From Castanea sativa (lineage: Eukaryota; Streptophyta; Magnoliopsida; Fagales; Fagaceae), in contig NC_134021.1 of NCBI RefSeq assembly GCF_040712315.1, forward strand, positions 25,736,001 to 25,800,000: DNA of 64,000 nucleotides. Reading direction: 5' to 3'. The position numbers were made by a program, and so were the translations under genes. The notes under the pieces were generated by a model. The model did not search any database and was not told where the DNA came from. It worked only from the letters and a program-made list of their open reading frames with translations. Below are positions 22,437 through 33,383 of the stretch, piece after piece; the stretch's first letter is position 1; the number at the start of each line of letters is the position of its first letter.

Positions 22437-22938
22437 GAGAAAGAAGTCATCCCTGGTATTATTTAATTGCTGAAAAATTTAGCAGAGACTACAACAGAAA
22501 CTACATTATCAATTATATATGTTAATTGTTAGGAAAGGAGATGGAATTTGTGAACTTTATTGATTTATTCATCCATAGCCTTATTAGGACATAGGTCTTT
22601 TTGTACTAGTAAATTATGTCAATATTAAATAATTAAATTTTTTTTGATGAAATATTAATTAATTAATTATTTTTGTAGTATCTTCATGAGAATTAAACCA
22701 TCTCCTGATATGGTTTAACAATGTGATATAGTCTACTTTTCTTTTACTAATTATAGATGGAACTTGTAGCAAGAAATTAACTCTTCAAATTGATTCAAAC
22801 AATCTCTAAGGGAAAATTTGTTTTTCTTCTTCTAGTTTGATTAAATTTGAAAATTACAAATTGAAAGATTGAAAAAGGCCGACTTAACGCCAAATTTTTT
22901 TATTACAAATACTACATCCATATACACGGTTTGATTAG

Positions 22939-22940
<2 letters not shown>

Positions 22941-23021
<81 letters not shown>
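22941..23021. repeat. Compound (AT)n-(GA)n microsatellite
   Basis: About 24 AT units run to about 22989 and are followed directly by about 15 GA units. Confidence 0.95.
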
Positions 23022-23023
<2 letters not shown>

Positions 23024-23470
23024 GTTATTATCATGTAATGAACTTGTGGGATATGCTTTCTAGTTTAGGGGAAAAAAACGAAGAAGCTTTTTTTATAGAT
23101 GTAAAATCATAACAAAAATTTCTCCTCAAAAAAAAAAAAAAAAAATCATAACAAAAATTCTAGTATCACGACTTTTTCCATCTATATAATTGGTTGTGAG
23201 TGGTGAATAAAATATGATAGGATAATATAAAAATAATAAACAACCAAACACAATGTAATATATAATATTCTTTAAAAAATAAAAAACCTTACCACATAAT
23301 ATAGGTTTGGGCCTATGGCAAAGTGTGTCAAACATATTAAGCGCTATAATTACTCAAACTACATTGTCAAAAACTTCCAATGGCATCGAAATTTGGGCCA
23401 TGACACTATCATTGATGTGGAAAGATTGTCCCTCGGCCCTTTTCAAAGGAAATGGGTTACATTAATGAGA

Positions 23471-23530
<60 letters not shown>
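23471..23530. repeat. Compound (AT)n-(GT)n microsatellite
   Basis: Ten AT units are followed by twenty GT units. Confidence 0.95.
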
Positions 23531-23533
<3 letters not shown>

Positions 23534-23594
23534 TATGAAGAAAAGACAACGGTAACGTCAGTGTCAATTTGGTCTACAATGAAGCCTTTCTAAC

Positions 23595-24077
23595 TAGGGC
23601 TGTTCACGGGTCGATTTGGGTCAAGTTTATGCCCAACCTGAAATCGACCCACCAGATTTGGGTGGTAGAGAAGTTGACCCGTCGTTGACTGCTAGAAACC
23701 ATGGGTCAGTCGGTTGTGGTTCAAGTTGGTGGCAATTTTTCTCAGGTCGAAACCAATTGAGATCAACGATGGCCAAATTACGACGGATCTCGCTGGATCT
23801 AATCGGATCTTGACGAATCTAGTCAAGATCTTGCCGGATCTTGTTGAGATCTTGACAGATTTCATCGAGATTTGGCCTGATCTAGTTGGATTTTTGTTTG
23901 GAGAGAGAAGGAGTCTGGTCGGGTCGGTTGGACTTGGTTTTTCATGCTAAGACCAGTTAGTTTCGATTTCTGGACATGTAGACTCGTAGCTGACCGTCAC
24001 CAGAATTAGGTCGAACGATTCCCAGTTTGGATGTTTGGCCGGGTTGGTTAGGTGCAGGTCAGACTTGGACACCCCTA
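23595..24077. mobile_element. hAT-type non-autonomous element
   Basis: A 483-bp element bounded by TAGGGCTGTTCA on the left and, on the complement of the right end, TAGGGGTGTCCAAG. The flanking 8-mers TTTCTAAC (23587-23594) and TTCCTAAC (24078-24085) differ at one base, as for an ageing hAT duplication. The interior is rich in 'ggatct', 'gatctt' and 'ggtcg' words and has no transposase. It is a different family from the TAGGGGTGG MITEs. Confidence 0.7.
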
Positions 24078-24085
24078 TTCCTAAC

Positions 24086-24579
24086 ATAGGAACATGTCTT
24101 GGATGGAGAGGATCATGTAAGTAATTAAAGGCAGACACCAAATTAAAAGCTTCCATGCTCCCACTTCTGACCAAATCATCCAATGCATACGAATTTGCTT
24201 TGACAAGAGTTAAACCCACAGTTTTGACCAATTTAAGGAAATATTAAAAGATTAAAAAAAAGGTTAATGTGGTCCAAAAGTATAAGTCAAGTAGTCTCAA
24301 TTATCATTGAAATATACATGTCTAAAAGAAAAATACCAACAAAATTATGGGTTGTTGTTTTGTATCATTGCACAAATTTAAATTGCCTGAATTCATTTTT
24401 CTAGATATTTATGAATTGATAGATTTAAAAAAAAAAAAAAATTTAAAGAACCTAAAATGATAAAATAGCAAGTATGTCCTAACTTGTATTGTTGCCCCCA
24501 AAAAAAAAAAAAACACCTTGAATCATTGAAATACTCCTCAATAATGTTCAAATGTAAAATAACTAAAATTTTGTAGTTT
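24086..24579. other. Intergenic DNA left of LINE-B
   Basis: AT-rich, with two A-runs of 13-14 bases; no gene or recognisable element seen. Confidence 0.5.
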
Positions 24580-24596
24580 TGTGGATTGCTTGTTTT
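24580..24596. repeat. Left target-site duplication of LINE-B
   Basis: TGTGGATTGCTTGTTTT is identical to 30291-30307. It is followed directly by the T-run that is the complement of the element's poly(A) tail. Confidence 0.93.
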
Positions 24597-24671
24597 TTTT
24601 TTGTTGTTGAAATGGAACTTTATATCAATAGAACAACACAAGGTACATCAAGAATACAATACACCAGTGAG

Positions 24672-27600
24672 CTAAGACAGATACAATGAATCCTTTTGAA
24701 CCCACACAGACACAGCAGGGGGAGTAACCCTTTTCCGCAAGTCAGAGGACTCATTTCTATGCGCTAGTTGAGTGAGCTCATGCGCTACAACATTAAACTC
24801 TCTATTCAGATATTTAAAAGTACAGCTTTCAAACTTCTTACTCACAATCTGAATTCCCTGCAATATGTGTCCCAACTCACTTCTTGAGAAATTATCATTA
24901 ATGGCTTGGATCACATTAAGGGCATCACGCTCCAAAATGACACTGGCCAGCTGCAATTCCTGAGCAAGTAAAACTCCTTGCTCCACAGCCAAAGCTTCCA
25001 CTTGGTCTACAACAAATCTGCCTTGCAGGTATTTGCTTAGAGCTGCAATAACCTGCCCCTTGAAGTCCCTAATAATCAGCCCAATACTTGAATTACTTCC
25101 CTGATTTGAGGTTGCCCTGCCCACATTGATTTTGAAAATTCCCTGGCGCGGAGGCTCCCAATTGGTAGAAGGTTGTCTAGGGAGGGAGAAATCAAAAGAA
25201 GCGGCCTTTCTGAAGTCCTCCAAAGTGCTGTTTGCCAAAAGCCAAACCTGAGATGGAGAAAGAGGGGAATCATTATGCACCATTTTATTCCTATTATACC
25301 ACACAACCCAAGATAACATGAAAAATAATTCTAGGACCTGCAAGACATTAGATTGAACAAGATACAAAGCCAGATCAAGGTAGGACCAGTTGAAACAAAG
25401 GAGGGGTTGAGATTGATCAGACCAGAGCCTTCAAATTGGAGAGGCTACGTCACAATAGAGGATAGCATGATTAATGTCCTCAATACCCCCAGCACAGATG
25501 GGGCAAGCACTGCTACTTATAATCCCTCTATTACTCATATTCTCAAAGGTAGGAAGCCCATTGACACAAGCCTTCCAAGCAAATATTTTTACTTTTGCAG
25601 GGAGGTTTAAGTGCCAAAGAACCCTCCAAAGCTGTCTACATGGGTCCCCCGTGGAACCCTCACCCACCTCATTTGATTCAATCAGACTACACGCTATGTG
25701 ATAAGTACTTTTCATCAAAAATTCACCTTTCTTATTCCCAATCCAAATAACCTTGTCTTCTGGCAGATTGTAACTTAGACGGATCTTCAAGATGATCTCA
25801 ACCTCAAAGGGAAGAAAAGTAGCTCGAAGGACATCTGTTTTCCACCATTTGGTATCATTGTCAATGAGGGAGGAAACCATAGGGAATTCAAGGTTATGGT
25901 TCTGGGGGGAGATGACTTTGTAGGTAGAGGGAGATGGGAGCCATTTATCCTCTCATATATGAATTTGCTTCCCATTACCTACTCTCCACCTAGTTCCACG
26001 CTTAATGATTTCCAAGCTATTGTTGATGCTTCTCTAGGAATAAGAAGGGGAGGAGCTAAGCTTTGCTTTTAGAATATCACCAGTGGGGAAGTACCTACCC
26101 TTGAGCACACGGGCCACCAGCGAGCTCGGATTATTGAGAATCCTCCAAGCTTGCTTAGCAAGCATTGCTTGATTAAGGGCTTGTAAATTTTTGAATCCCA
26201 GCCCACCTTTAGCCTTTGGAGTACATAGTCTAGACCAGCTAACCCAATTGATCTTTGTTTCCAGCTGCCTTTGACCCCACCAAAAGTTTTTCATCATTCT
26301 TTCCAAGTCATTACAAAGACCTTGAGGGAGTTGGAAGCAACTCATGGTATAGGTTAGGATTGCCTGTGCCACTGCTTCAATTAGAATTTCTTTTCCTCCC
26401 ATTGATAGAAGCTTGCCTTTCCAACCCACTAATTTTTGTCTAACCCTCTCCTTTAGAATTGCAAATACTTGATTTTTTGACCTGCCAATGAGAGACGGTA
26501 GGCCAAGGTATTTAGCATGCCTCGAATTGTGCATAGGACCCAGAATGTTGAAGATTTTATCCTTAGTAGCCTGAGCTGTATTGGGGCTGAAAAAGATGGA
26601 GGATTTGTATGTATTAACTTTCTGACCTGAAGCTTCTTCATATTCCATTAGGATTGATCTCAGCTTTTGGCATTCTTTTGAGTTTACTTTGCAAAAAAGA
26701 ATGCTACCATCGGCAAAGAGGAGATGGGTTACTTTTGGGCAGCTCCTATAAATGGAAATGCCTGTGATAAAATTATTTCTAGCTGCTTTATGGATAAGCG
26801 CTGAAAGGCCTTTAGCACAGAGAAGAAAAAGACTAGGGGGGAACGGGTTACCCTGGCAGGGACCTCTTGTAGGAGAAATATTTCCATAGGCAACTCCATT
26901 AATGATGACTGAGTATGTTACCGAGGTAACACATTGCATGACCAAGTTGATCCACTTATTGCAAAACTCCATTTTTTCCATTACCTTATAGATGAAACCC
27001 CACTCAACCCTGTCGAACGCCTTACTCATATCAAGTTTGACAGCCATATAGTCTTCTTTCCCAATAATTTTATGGTCTAAATAATGCATCAATTTGAATG
27101 CCACCAATACGTTATCCGTAATGAGTCTATCAGAGGTGAATGCACTTTGATTCTCTGATATAATGATAGGAAGGAGAGCTTTTAGACGATTGGCTAGAGT
27201 TTTTGAAATGAGTTTATAGACATAATTGCATAGGCCGATGGGGTGGAAATTAGACATTCTTTTGGGGCTATTTATTTTCGGAATTAAGGAGGTATTAGTC
27301 TTGTTGAACTCTTGAATGGGTATGTTATGATTGAGGACATTTAGAACCATATTAGTAACATTGTTGCCTACAATACTCCAATGTTTCTGAAAAAAGACAG
27401 CTGACATACCATCTGGTCCTGGAGCTTTAGTAGGGTGGATTTGTTTTAGAGCAGCCTCCACTTCCTCCCTGGTAAAGTCTCTTATTAGATTGTCATTCAT
27501 ATCCTCTATCACCAAAGAAGGCACTGCTTCAATTACTTCCTCAATATGGCTTGGATGGGAAGAGCTGTATTCTTAAAGTAAGTAATTGCAGCTTGGGCAA

Positions 27601-27860
27601 TACTTTCTTCTTCATCACACCATCTTCCCTACTCATCCCAAATACCCAAAATAGTGTTCTGATTTCTCCTTTTCGATGCTTGCGTGTGGAAGAACTTAGT
27701 ATTTTTATCACTCTCTTTAAGCCAGTGGGCTTTAGCTCTTTGTCCCCAATAGATTTCTTTATCGTCCAAAAGATAATTTATTTCTCCCCTTAGCTTGTTT
27801 ATCTCCAAACTCCGATCCTCATCTTTTTCCCGATGGGCAAGGGCATTCAACTTATTCCGC
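24672..27860 (-). pseudogene. LINE-B ORF2, 3' half: RT, zf-RVT, RNase H (decayed)
   Basis: Three frames carry the protein. 27860-26034 holds the linker and RT (VKLDMSKAFDRVEWGF, and QGNPFPPSLFLLC in place of the usual QGDPLS). 25880-25431 holds the zf-RVT region (HLNLPAKVKIFAWKACVNGLPT ... CPICAG). 25367-24672 holds RNase H (FKINVGRA ... DQVEALAVEQG ... ERDALNVI). The RT active site reads FADG, so the second catalytic aspartate is lost, and the first RNase H aspartate (NVDG in LINE-A) is Gly here. The copy is dead. It is separated by inversion from its endonuclease on the plus strand. Confidence 0.88.
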
Positions 27861-27982
27861 TTATCCTCTCTCCCAAGGTAGGAGTCTTTCTCTCTCGACT
27901 AGTAAGCCGAGCACTATTCTCCCTTTCTCACTGTAAGGGTTTTTTTTCCTGGGTTAGTCCTTTCCTTCCCTCTAGCGCTGCC

Positions 27983-29439
27983 ATGGAGCAAGCGGTGGTA
28001 GAAGGCCTTCTTAAACTCCATCTCATAAAAGAGGAGGAAGAGATAATAGCCATCAAAACGAGCTATAGATCCAATCTGTTAGAAAAGTGTTCATTGAGTC
28101 TTTTCAGCAAACTCTTGTCTGATAAACAACAAAATCAGTGCGCGTTGAAAAATACTCTAAGATTGTCATGAAAGATAGGGTTCGATTTACAGATAGTAGA
28201 CGTTGCAAATGGTATTTTGCAGTTCAAGTTTGGCTCAGAGTACCAGCTCAAATGGGTTGAGAAGAACGGACCTTGAAATTTCGACAACAACCTGTTATTA
28301 CTAAGCAGATGGAGAAGAGGACTCATGATATGTAACATCATTTTTACACACTCTCCATTTTGGGTTCAGATTTGGGGCTTCCTTTTGAGATGATGGATGA
28401 AGAAGTAGGAAGGGAGCTTGGAAATAGTTTGGGAAAGTTCATAGAAGCGAATAAGAGGTTCGGGCAAGCCGATCAGGCATAATTTATGAGGATTAAAGTT
28501 GATCTTCCATTGGATAAACCTTTCAGATGTGGGGGAAAGATTACGAATGCAGAGGGAGGAAAGTTTTGGGTCACCTTCAAGTATGAGAGGCTCCCAAGTT
28601 TTTGCTTTTTGTGTGGTAGAATGGGGCACAATGAGAAACATTGCCCAGAAAGCTCAGATTGGCACAACGCCCTTAAGCAATACGGGGATTGGTTGAGAGC
28701 GAACGGGAAAATGGCTTCTGAGAAATCACGGTTTACTAGCAGCAGAAACATAGATGATGTTGGTAGAAACAGAGAGGAAGATCATGTTCAGGCAACGGCA
28801 AAAAATCTAAGTTCGCCGGTGACTGTTGCGGCGAGGGTAGTTTGGGTATTGGTGAAAAGCTATCACAAAGTGACAAAGGAAGCAGGATGGGGACGCAAGG
28901 TAATGGGTTCTCCAGGATGTCAGTCAGTGCAAAAACCGGATGGATGGGACAACTCCATTCAAATTCAAATGGAAATTGCTTCGGGACAAACAACCATGGC
29001 ATGTGCAAGCTTAGATAACTCCCAAAATGAGTTTGTCGAAGTTGAAGACAAGGAAATGGGTGCTGATTATGCTTTATCTGTTGTGGGCCAGCCCGTACAA
29101 GAGGAAAAGGAGATGATGGAAGTTACTAGCCCAATAAAAACAAAAACAGGCCCAACAAATGTAAGGAGAGCCTTTGATGACAAACTAAGCCCAACGTGTG
29201 AAGGGAAAGGTAAGGTTAGACGCCAATTCAAAAAGATAGCTAGAGAGAAAGGAAAAAACAAAAGCCCAACTTCGAAAATTCAAACTCAAATACTGGGGAC
29301 TAAACGGGTGGGAAAGCTAATATTCTCAGAAGAAGAAGCTCCAACACAGAAAAGACATTGCTCAGAAACTATCAAATTCCAAAATGATATGGAAGACAGA
29401 ATGGCGGTGGCTGCTGGGCAGCACCGCCGAGAGCCATGA
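27983..29439 (+). pseudogene. LINE-B ORF1: zinc-knuckle nucleic-acid-binding protein (inverted half)
   Basis: It starts MEQAVVEGLLKLHLIKEEEE at the ATG at 27983, collinear with LINE-A ORF1. Several Trp codons have become TGA (after LRLS and after KNGP), a TAA precedes FMRIKVDLPLDKP, and there are small frame changes, so only 28486-29439 remains a long open frame. That part has the knuckle CFLCGRMGHNEKHC and a charged, Pro/Lys-rich tail ending GQHRREP. The stop (29437-29439) overlaps the ORF2 ATG (29436-29438) as ATGA. Confidence 0.85.
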
Positions 29440-30290
29440 ATTCCATAAGTTGGAATTGCCGAGGACTGGGGAATCCCCGGTCAGTTAGGGCGCTGCTTGA
29501 TCTTGTGCGGCGTTGGAACCCCAAAATTGTCTTCCTTATGGAGACAAAATTAAGGCAAAGTCGTATGGAAAGAATCAAAAATAGAATCGGATTAGCTAAT
29601 GGCTTGATAGTTCCCAGTGTTGGCGGAAGCGGGGGTATTGCACTTCTATGGAAAAGGGAAATAAATTTGGAGGTCAAAAGCTACACTAGATATCACATTG
29701 ATGCAGTTATCTCGGAGGCTGACAGTGGCTATAGATGGAGATTAACTGGCTTTTATGGGCATCCTGAGACACATAAAATGTACGAATCTTGGCATCTCCT
29801 TGCTTTCCTTTCTAATCAATTCCAACTACCCTAGCTTTGTTTAGGTGATTTTAACGAAATTCTATCAATGAATGAGAAATTTGGGGGTGTCAACCGCTTT
29901 CAATAACAAATGGAGGGATTTAGGGAAATAGTAAATTATTGTGGTTTCCACGATTTGGGTTATTGTGGTCCGGATTATACATGGAGTAATATGCAAGGGG
30001 GGCGGGGAAAATAGAATTTGCCTCAGATTAGACAAGGCCTTGGCTACCTCTGAGTGGTCAGACCAATTTAGAGATATGAAAGTTTTCCATTTAGTGGACT
30101 CAACTTTAGACCACTATGCTCTGCTAGTTGTTGACCCCAGGTCGAAACGCAAACCAAAGGTTAGGCGTTTCCATTTTGAAGCTCAGTGGACTAAAAGGGA
30201 GGAGTGTAAAGCTATTGTTGAGGCCACTTGGGGTTCTGGGGCTGACCTTAGCACTCCGACATGTATTATGGAAAATCACAAAAGCTGCGC
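29436..30290 (+). pseudogene. LINE-B ORF2 endonuclease domain (inverted half)
   Basis: The start MNSISWNCRGLGNPRSVRAL and VFLMETKL are classic APE-like endonuclease motifs. TAG at 29832-29834 replaces the Trp of LPWLCLGDFNE, exactly as in LINE-A. A later G-run near 29996-30007 shifts the frame. The SDH motif reads LDH (DSTLDHYALLV), so a catalytic residue is also changed. The coding sequence stops at the right target duplication, about where the RT linker of the minus-strand half begins. Confidence 0.85.
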
Positions 30291-30307
30291 TGTGGATTGC
30301 TTGTTTT
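30291..30307. repeat. Right target-site duplication of LINE-B
   Basis: Identical to 24580-24596; beyond it lies ordinary AT-rich DNA (ctttatgatgag). Confidence 0.93.
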
Positions 30308-30854
30308 CTTTATGATGAGAAATAATATTCAAATTCCCTTTACTTGTTTTTACAATTGAATTTTTTATATATATATAGTGAGTTTTGGTGAAAAAAAGTG
30401 ATAACAAAACCATAATCTACCAATCTAGAGAATTGAAATTCTCATTTAAAATAATTATAAAAAAACCTAATTAAAGTTTTGTATGCATTAACAAAGATAA
30501 ATCTTTAAGGATAGAGGATGAGGATGTTTGTCAGTGAGATGACTCATTTTGTAACTTTACACAACAATATGTCAAATAAGAAACCTTAAATTATATTTTA
30601 AAAATAATTTTGTCAAAAAGCTATGATTTGTCAACATGCTTGAAAAACCCAACCCAATGACTAACACACAACTTTGAATGCCCATGTGGTCGAGTAATGA
30701 GTAACAAGTTTGTGGACCCGAATTCGGGTTCAGATCGAGTAGCGAGTCCATTGATTTTGACACGTCGAAACCAACTTGACCAAATATACAATAATTTTTT
30801 ATTATAAAATATTTTCTTGATACCTAAATACTCAAATCCAAATTCAAATATTTT
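30308..30854. other. Intergenic DNA, no gene seen
   Basis: AT-rich, with short frames only; no recognisable element ends. Confidence 0.5.
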
Positions 30855-31685
30855 GAGCTGTTTGGTTTAGAAGAGTTTTGAGTAGTATGATCCAAAATTC
30901 ATAATTGAGTTATCAAAACAAATAGGACCCATATAAATTTTTTTGTTTGGCTTGGTTTTCACCATTTGTTTCCACTACTCAATTCTCTGATTTTTGAGTG
31001 ATTAGTTATGGAAACTGAAAACACATTTTAGGTGTTTTCAGTTTCCAATAGCATTTTTGTAATTAAACTCACAACTCTCTCACTGTTCAGCCGCAATGTT
31101 TGACTTTTGGGGGGTTTTTTTTTTTTTTTTTGTTGAAAGAAAGCCCATCTGCATGGCGTGACTTTTCAATTTTTTTTTTGAAACAAAAAGTAAGGGCAGA
31201 ACTGAGTGATGAGTGCCAAACTCAAAGATTTAGAGCTGTTTGGTTTAGAAGAGTTTTGAGTGGTATGATCCAAAATTCATAACTGAGTTATCAAAACATA
31301 TGGGACCCATATAAATTTTTTTTTTTTTGGCTTGGTTTTCACCATTTGTTTCCATCACTCAGTTCTCTGATTTTTGAGTGATTAGTTATGGAAACTGAAA
31401 ACATATTTTAGGTGTTTTCAGTTTCCAATGACATTTTTGTAATTAAACTCACAACTCTGTCACTGTTTAGCCGCAATGTTTGACTTTTGAGTTTTTTTTT
31501 TTTTGAAAGAAAGCCCAGCCGCATTGCGTGACTTTTCAAAAAAAATTTTGAAACAAAAAGTAAGGGCAGAACTGAGTGATGAGTGCCAAACAGGGGGTTT
31601 GGGAAATTGAGGTATTTTAAGTGATGAGTGGAGAGAATTGAGTGATGAAAATTGGGTGGTGATAAATTTTAAACCAAACGGGCCC
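30855..31685. mobile_element. Tandemly duplicated MITE (about 378-bp unit)
   Basis: Two nearly identical units start with GAGCTGTTTGGTTTAGAAG at 30855 and 31233. Each runs through 'ttttgagtgattagttatgg' and 'ggtgttttcagtttccaat' to 'gagtgatgagtgccaaac'. The outer right end is TTAAACCAAACGGGCCC, which is inverse to the left end (G-GCTGTTTGGTTTA). The interior has many GAGTGATGAG/CATCACTC words able to fold into hairpins. It is non-coding. The duplication must be local, since the units abut head to tail. Confidence 0.6.
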
Positions 31686-31689
31686 TAAG

Positions 31690-32048
31690 CTTGTTTAAAT
31701 CACCATGATTTTGAGTGATATCACTCAGTTTTCATCACTGAGTTTTCAAAACGCGTGGGCCTCACCGAAAAAATCTTGTTTGACTTGGTTTTTGGGTGAT
31801 GTTTCCATCACTCAAAACTCAAAAATTTGAGTGATGGATGATGGATACTGAAAACAGAATTTTGGTGTTTTCAGTTTCTGAAATATGAGTTATGGTAACA
31901 AAAGATGAGTTATGTAATCAAACAAGAATTTTGGAGTTTTTGAGATAAAGTGAATTTGAGTTATGAGTTATGGGTTTTGATATTGAGTTATGAGTTTTGA
32001 ATATTGAGTTATGAAAACTGAGTCATAGCCAAACCAAACGAGTCTTAT
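31690..32048. repeat. Related foldback MITE with GAGTTATGAG repeats
   Basis: This directly follows the duplicated MITE, shares its vocabulary (ATCACTCA, GAGTGATG, GTTTTCAGTTTC) and ends GCCAAACCAAACGAGTC. The 3' third has repeated 'gagttatgagtttt' units. The ends are approximate, and it may be the far part of one larger composite with its neighbour. Confidence 0.45.
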
Positions 32049-32082
32049 AGAAGATAGAATATTTACTCTAGCCTAATTTAAG

Positions 32083-32112
32083 TATATATATATATATATG
32101 TGTGTGTGTGTG
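32083..32112. repeat. Compound (TA)n-(TG)n microsatellite
   Basis: About eight TA units are followed by about six TG units. Confidence 0.9.
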
Positions 32113-32245
32113 AAACTCCCTTCTAGAAATTTGAAGCTCCGCCTTTGCCCATACCCCTTCAAGCATTTAGTCAACAACGGGTCTATGACCCCTATTCATC
32201 TAATCTGATCGACTCAAAGTGACAAGTCGACCCCAGTCTTGGCTC

Positions 32246-32825
32246 TAGGGGTGGCAATTCATGTTCGCGTGTCGGGTTCGTGTCGTGTCAAGTCATGAGT
32301 ATTCGACTACATAGGTCAACACTAACCCAACCTGTTTATTAAACGGGTCAAGATTTCTCAATCCTAACACGACCCATTTATTAAACGGGTCAGTCGTGTC
32401 GACCTGTTTATCAGATTTTATCAAAATGAAAAATAAAAATTAATGAAAAAACAAAAAAATAAATATTTTTAATATAAAATTCAGAACTAACGAGTAACTG
32501 CATCACAAATAATCATTCAAAATTAAAGCATATCCCAATATCACAAATAATCAATCACAATATGTCAAAGAAAATAAATCACAACAACTAATAAGTTTAT
32601 ATACCTAGAGTTTGAAGGGTATATTGGTAAAATATCATTTAATTAAACGGGTCAGACGAGTCAAACAGGTTCTATGTGTTCAACACTAACCCAACCCATT
32701 TATTAAACGGGTTAGTCGTGTCAACCCGAATATGACACGAACCCGTTAAGCCTCAACCCATAACCTGCTAATTTTATGTCGTGTCGTATCGGGTTCGCGG
32801 GTCGTGTCAAATTTTACCACCCCTA
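32246..32825. mobile_element. hAT-type MITE with perfect 8-bp duplication
   Basis: A 580-bp element. TAGGGGTGGCAATT at the left is inverse to the right end AAATTTTACCACCCCTA. CTTGGCTC is duplicated perfectly outside (32238-32245 and 32826-32833). The interior has repeated ACGGGTCA/TTATTAAACGGGT and CGTGTCG words. It is the best-preserved member of the family at 18226-18770 and 744-1081, non-coding, and so presumably mobilised by a hAT transposase elsewhere. Confidence 0.9.
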
Positions 32826-33071
32826 CTTGGCTCAACCAAACCTGTGGGCAACCTTAGCTGTGGGATTAACGCCCCACTCCCCCACCCCCTCCAAAAAAGA
32901 AAAAGAAAAAGAAAAGGTTGGGCTGATAAGATTTCTTAAAAAGAAAGTCATTCTCGTCATCATTATATGCCTTGACCCTTTATAGCGCAATCTGATCCTG
33001 ACCCTCTACTGCACCTCAACGCCAATTCCATCTCTCTTTCTCTCTCTCTCTCAAATTGTCAGAATTGCTAG

Positions 33072-33335
33072 GAATTCGGAAATCCTTTGCCTTTACACTT
33101 ACAAACCACAAGAAGGGCTCAAACTCCACGCACGGATCTTCAAGCAAAAAAGCGACATCGTGATAGTGCTACTGCTAGTCCTCCCGTACTCGGTGATGGC
33201 CTAATAAGAGGTTCTCTCACTATGTTGTTGCTGTCTGCAACTGGGTCTAGCATTTTGTTGGTAAGTTTTCTCTGCAGCTCCTTTTTATTTATTTATTGTT
33301 ATTTTTTTTGTTCATCATGTCTTTCTGGGTGTTTG

Positions 33336-33383
<48 letters not shown>

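Larger units (their letters stand above)
21852..23586. other. 3' flank of the bromodomain gene and intergenic DNA
   Basis: The first few hundred bases (TG/TTTT-rich, 'ttgttttgttttattttg') are probably the 3' untranslated region. Beyond that the sequence is AT-rich with three microsatellites and no supported gene. Confidence 0.5.
24597..30290 (-). mobile_element. LINE-B: full-length L1-lineage element with 5' inversion (twin priming)
   Basis: A 5.7-kb LINE bounded by perfect 17-bp duplications. Its 3' half (RT linker, RT, zf-RVT, RNase H, poly(A)) reads on the minus strand from about 27878 to 24597. Its 5' half (leader, ORF1, endonuclease) reads on the plus strand from about 27880 to 30290. 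The plus-strand half stops in the endonuclease C-terminus exactly at the right duplication, and the minus-strand half resumes just downstream of that point in element order, so only a few tens of bases are missing. Leader, ORF1 start and protein order match LINE-A closely. This is the geometry of twin priming rather than of a later genomic inversion. Confidence 0.9.

Noticed and set aside
22941..23021. Tandem array that could be taken for a CRISPR or satellite
   Set aside because: It is a simple AT/GA dinucleotide microsatellite; no spaced repeats occur anywhere in the window and the DNA is plant nuclear.
24597..30290. Two separate LINE fragments inserted head to head
   Set aside because: One perfect 17-bp duplication flanks the whole unit, the halves are complementary parts of one element and no duplication lies at the internal junction, so a single twin-primed insertion is simpler.
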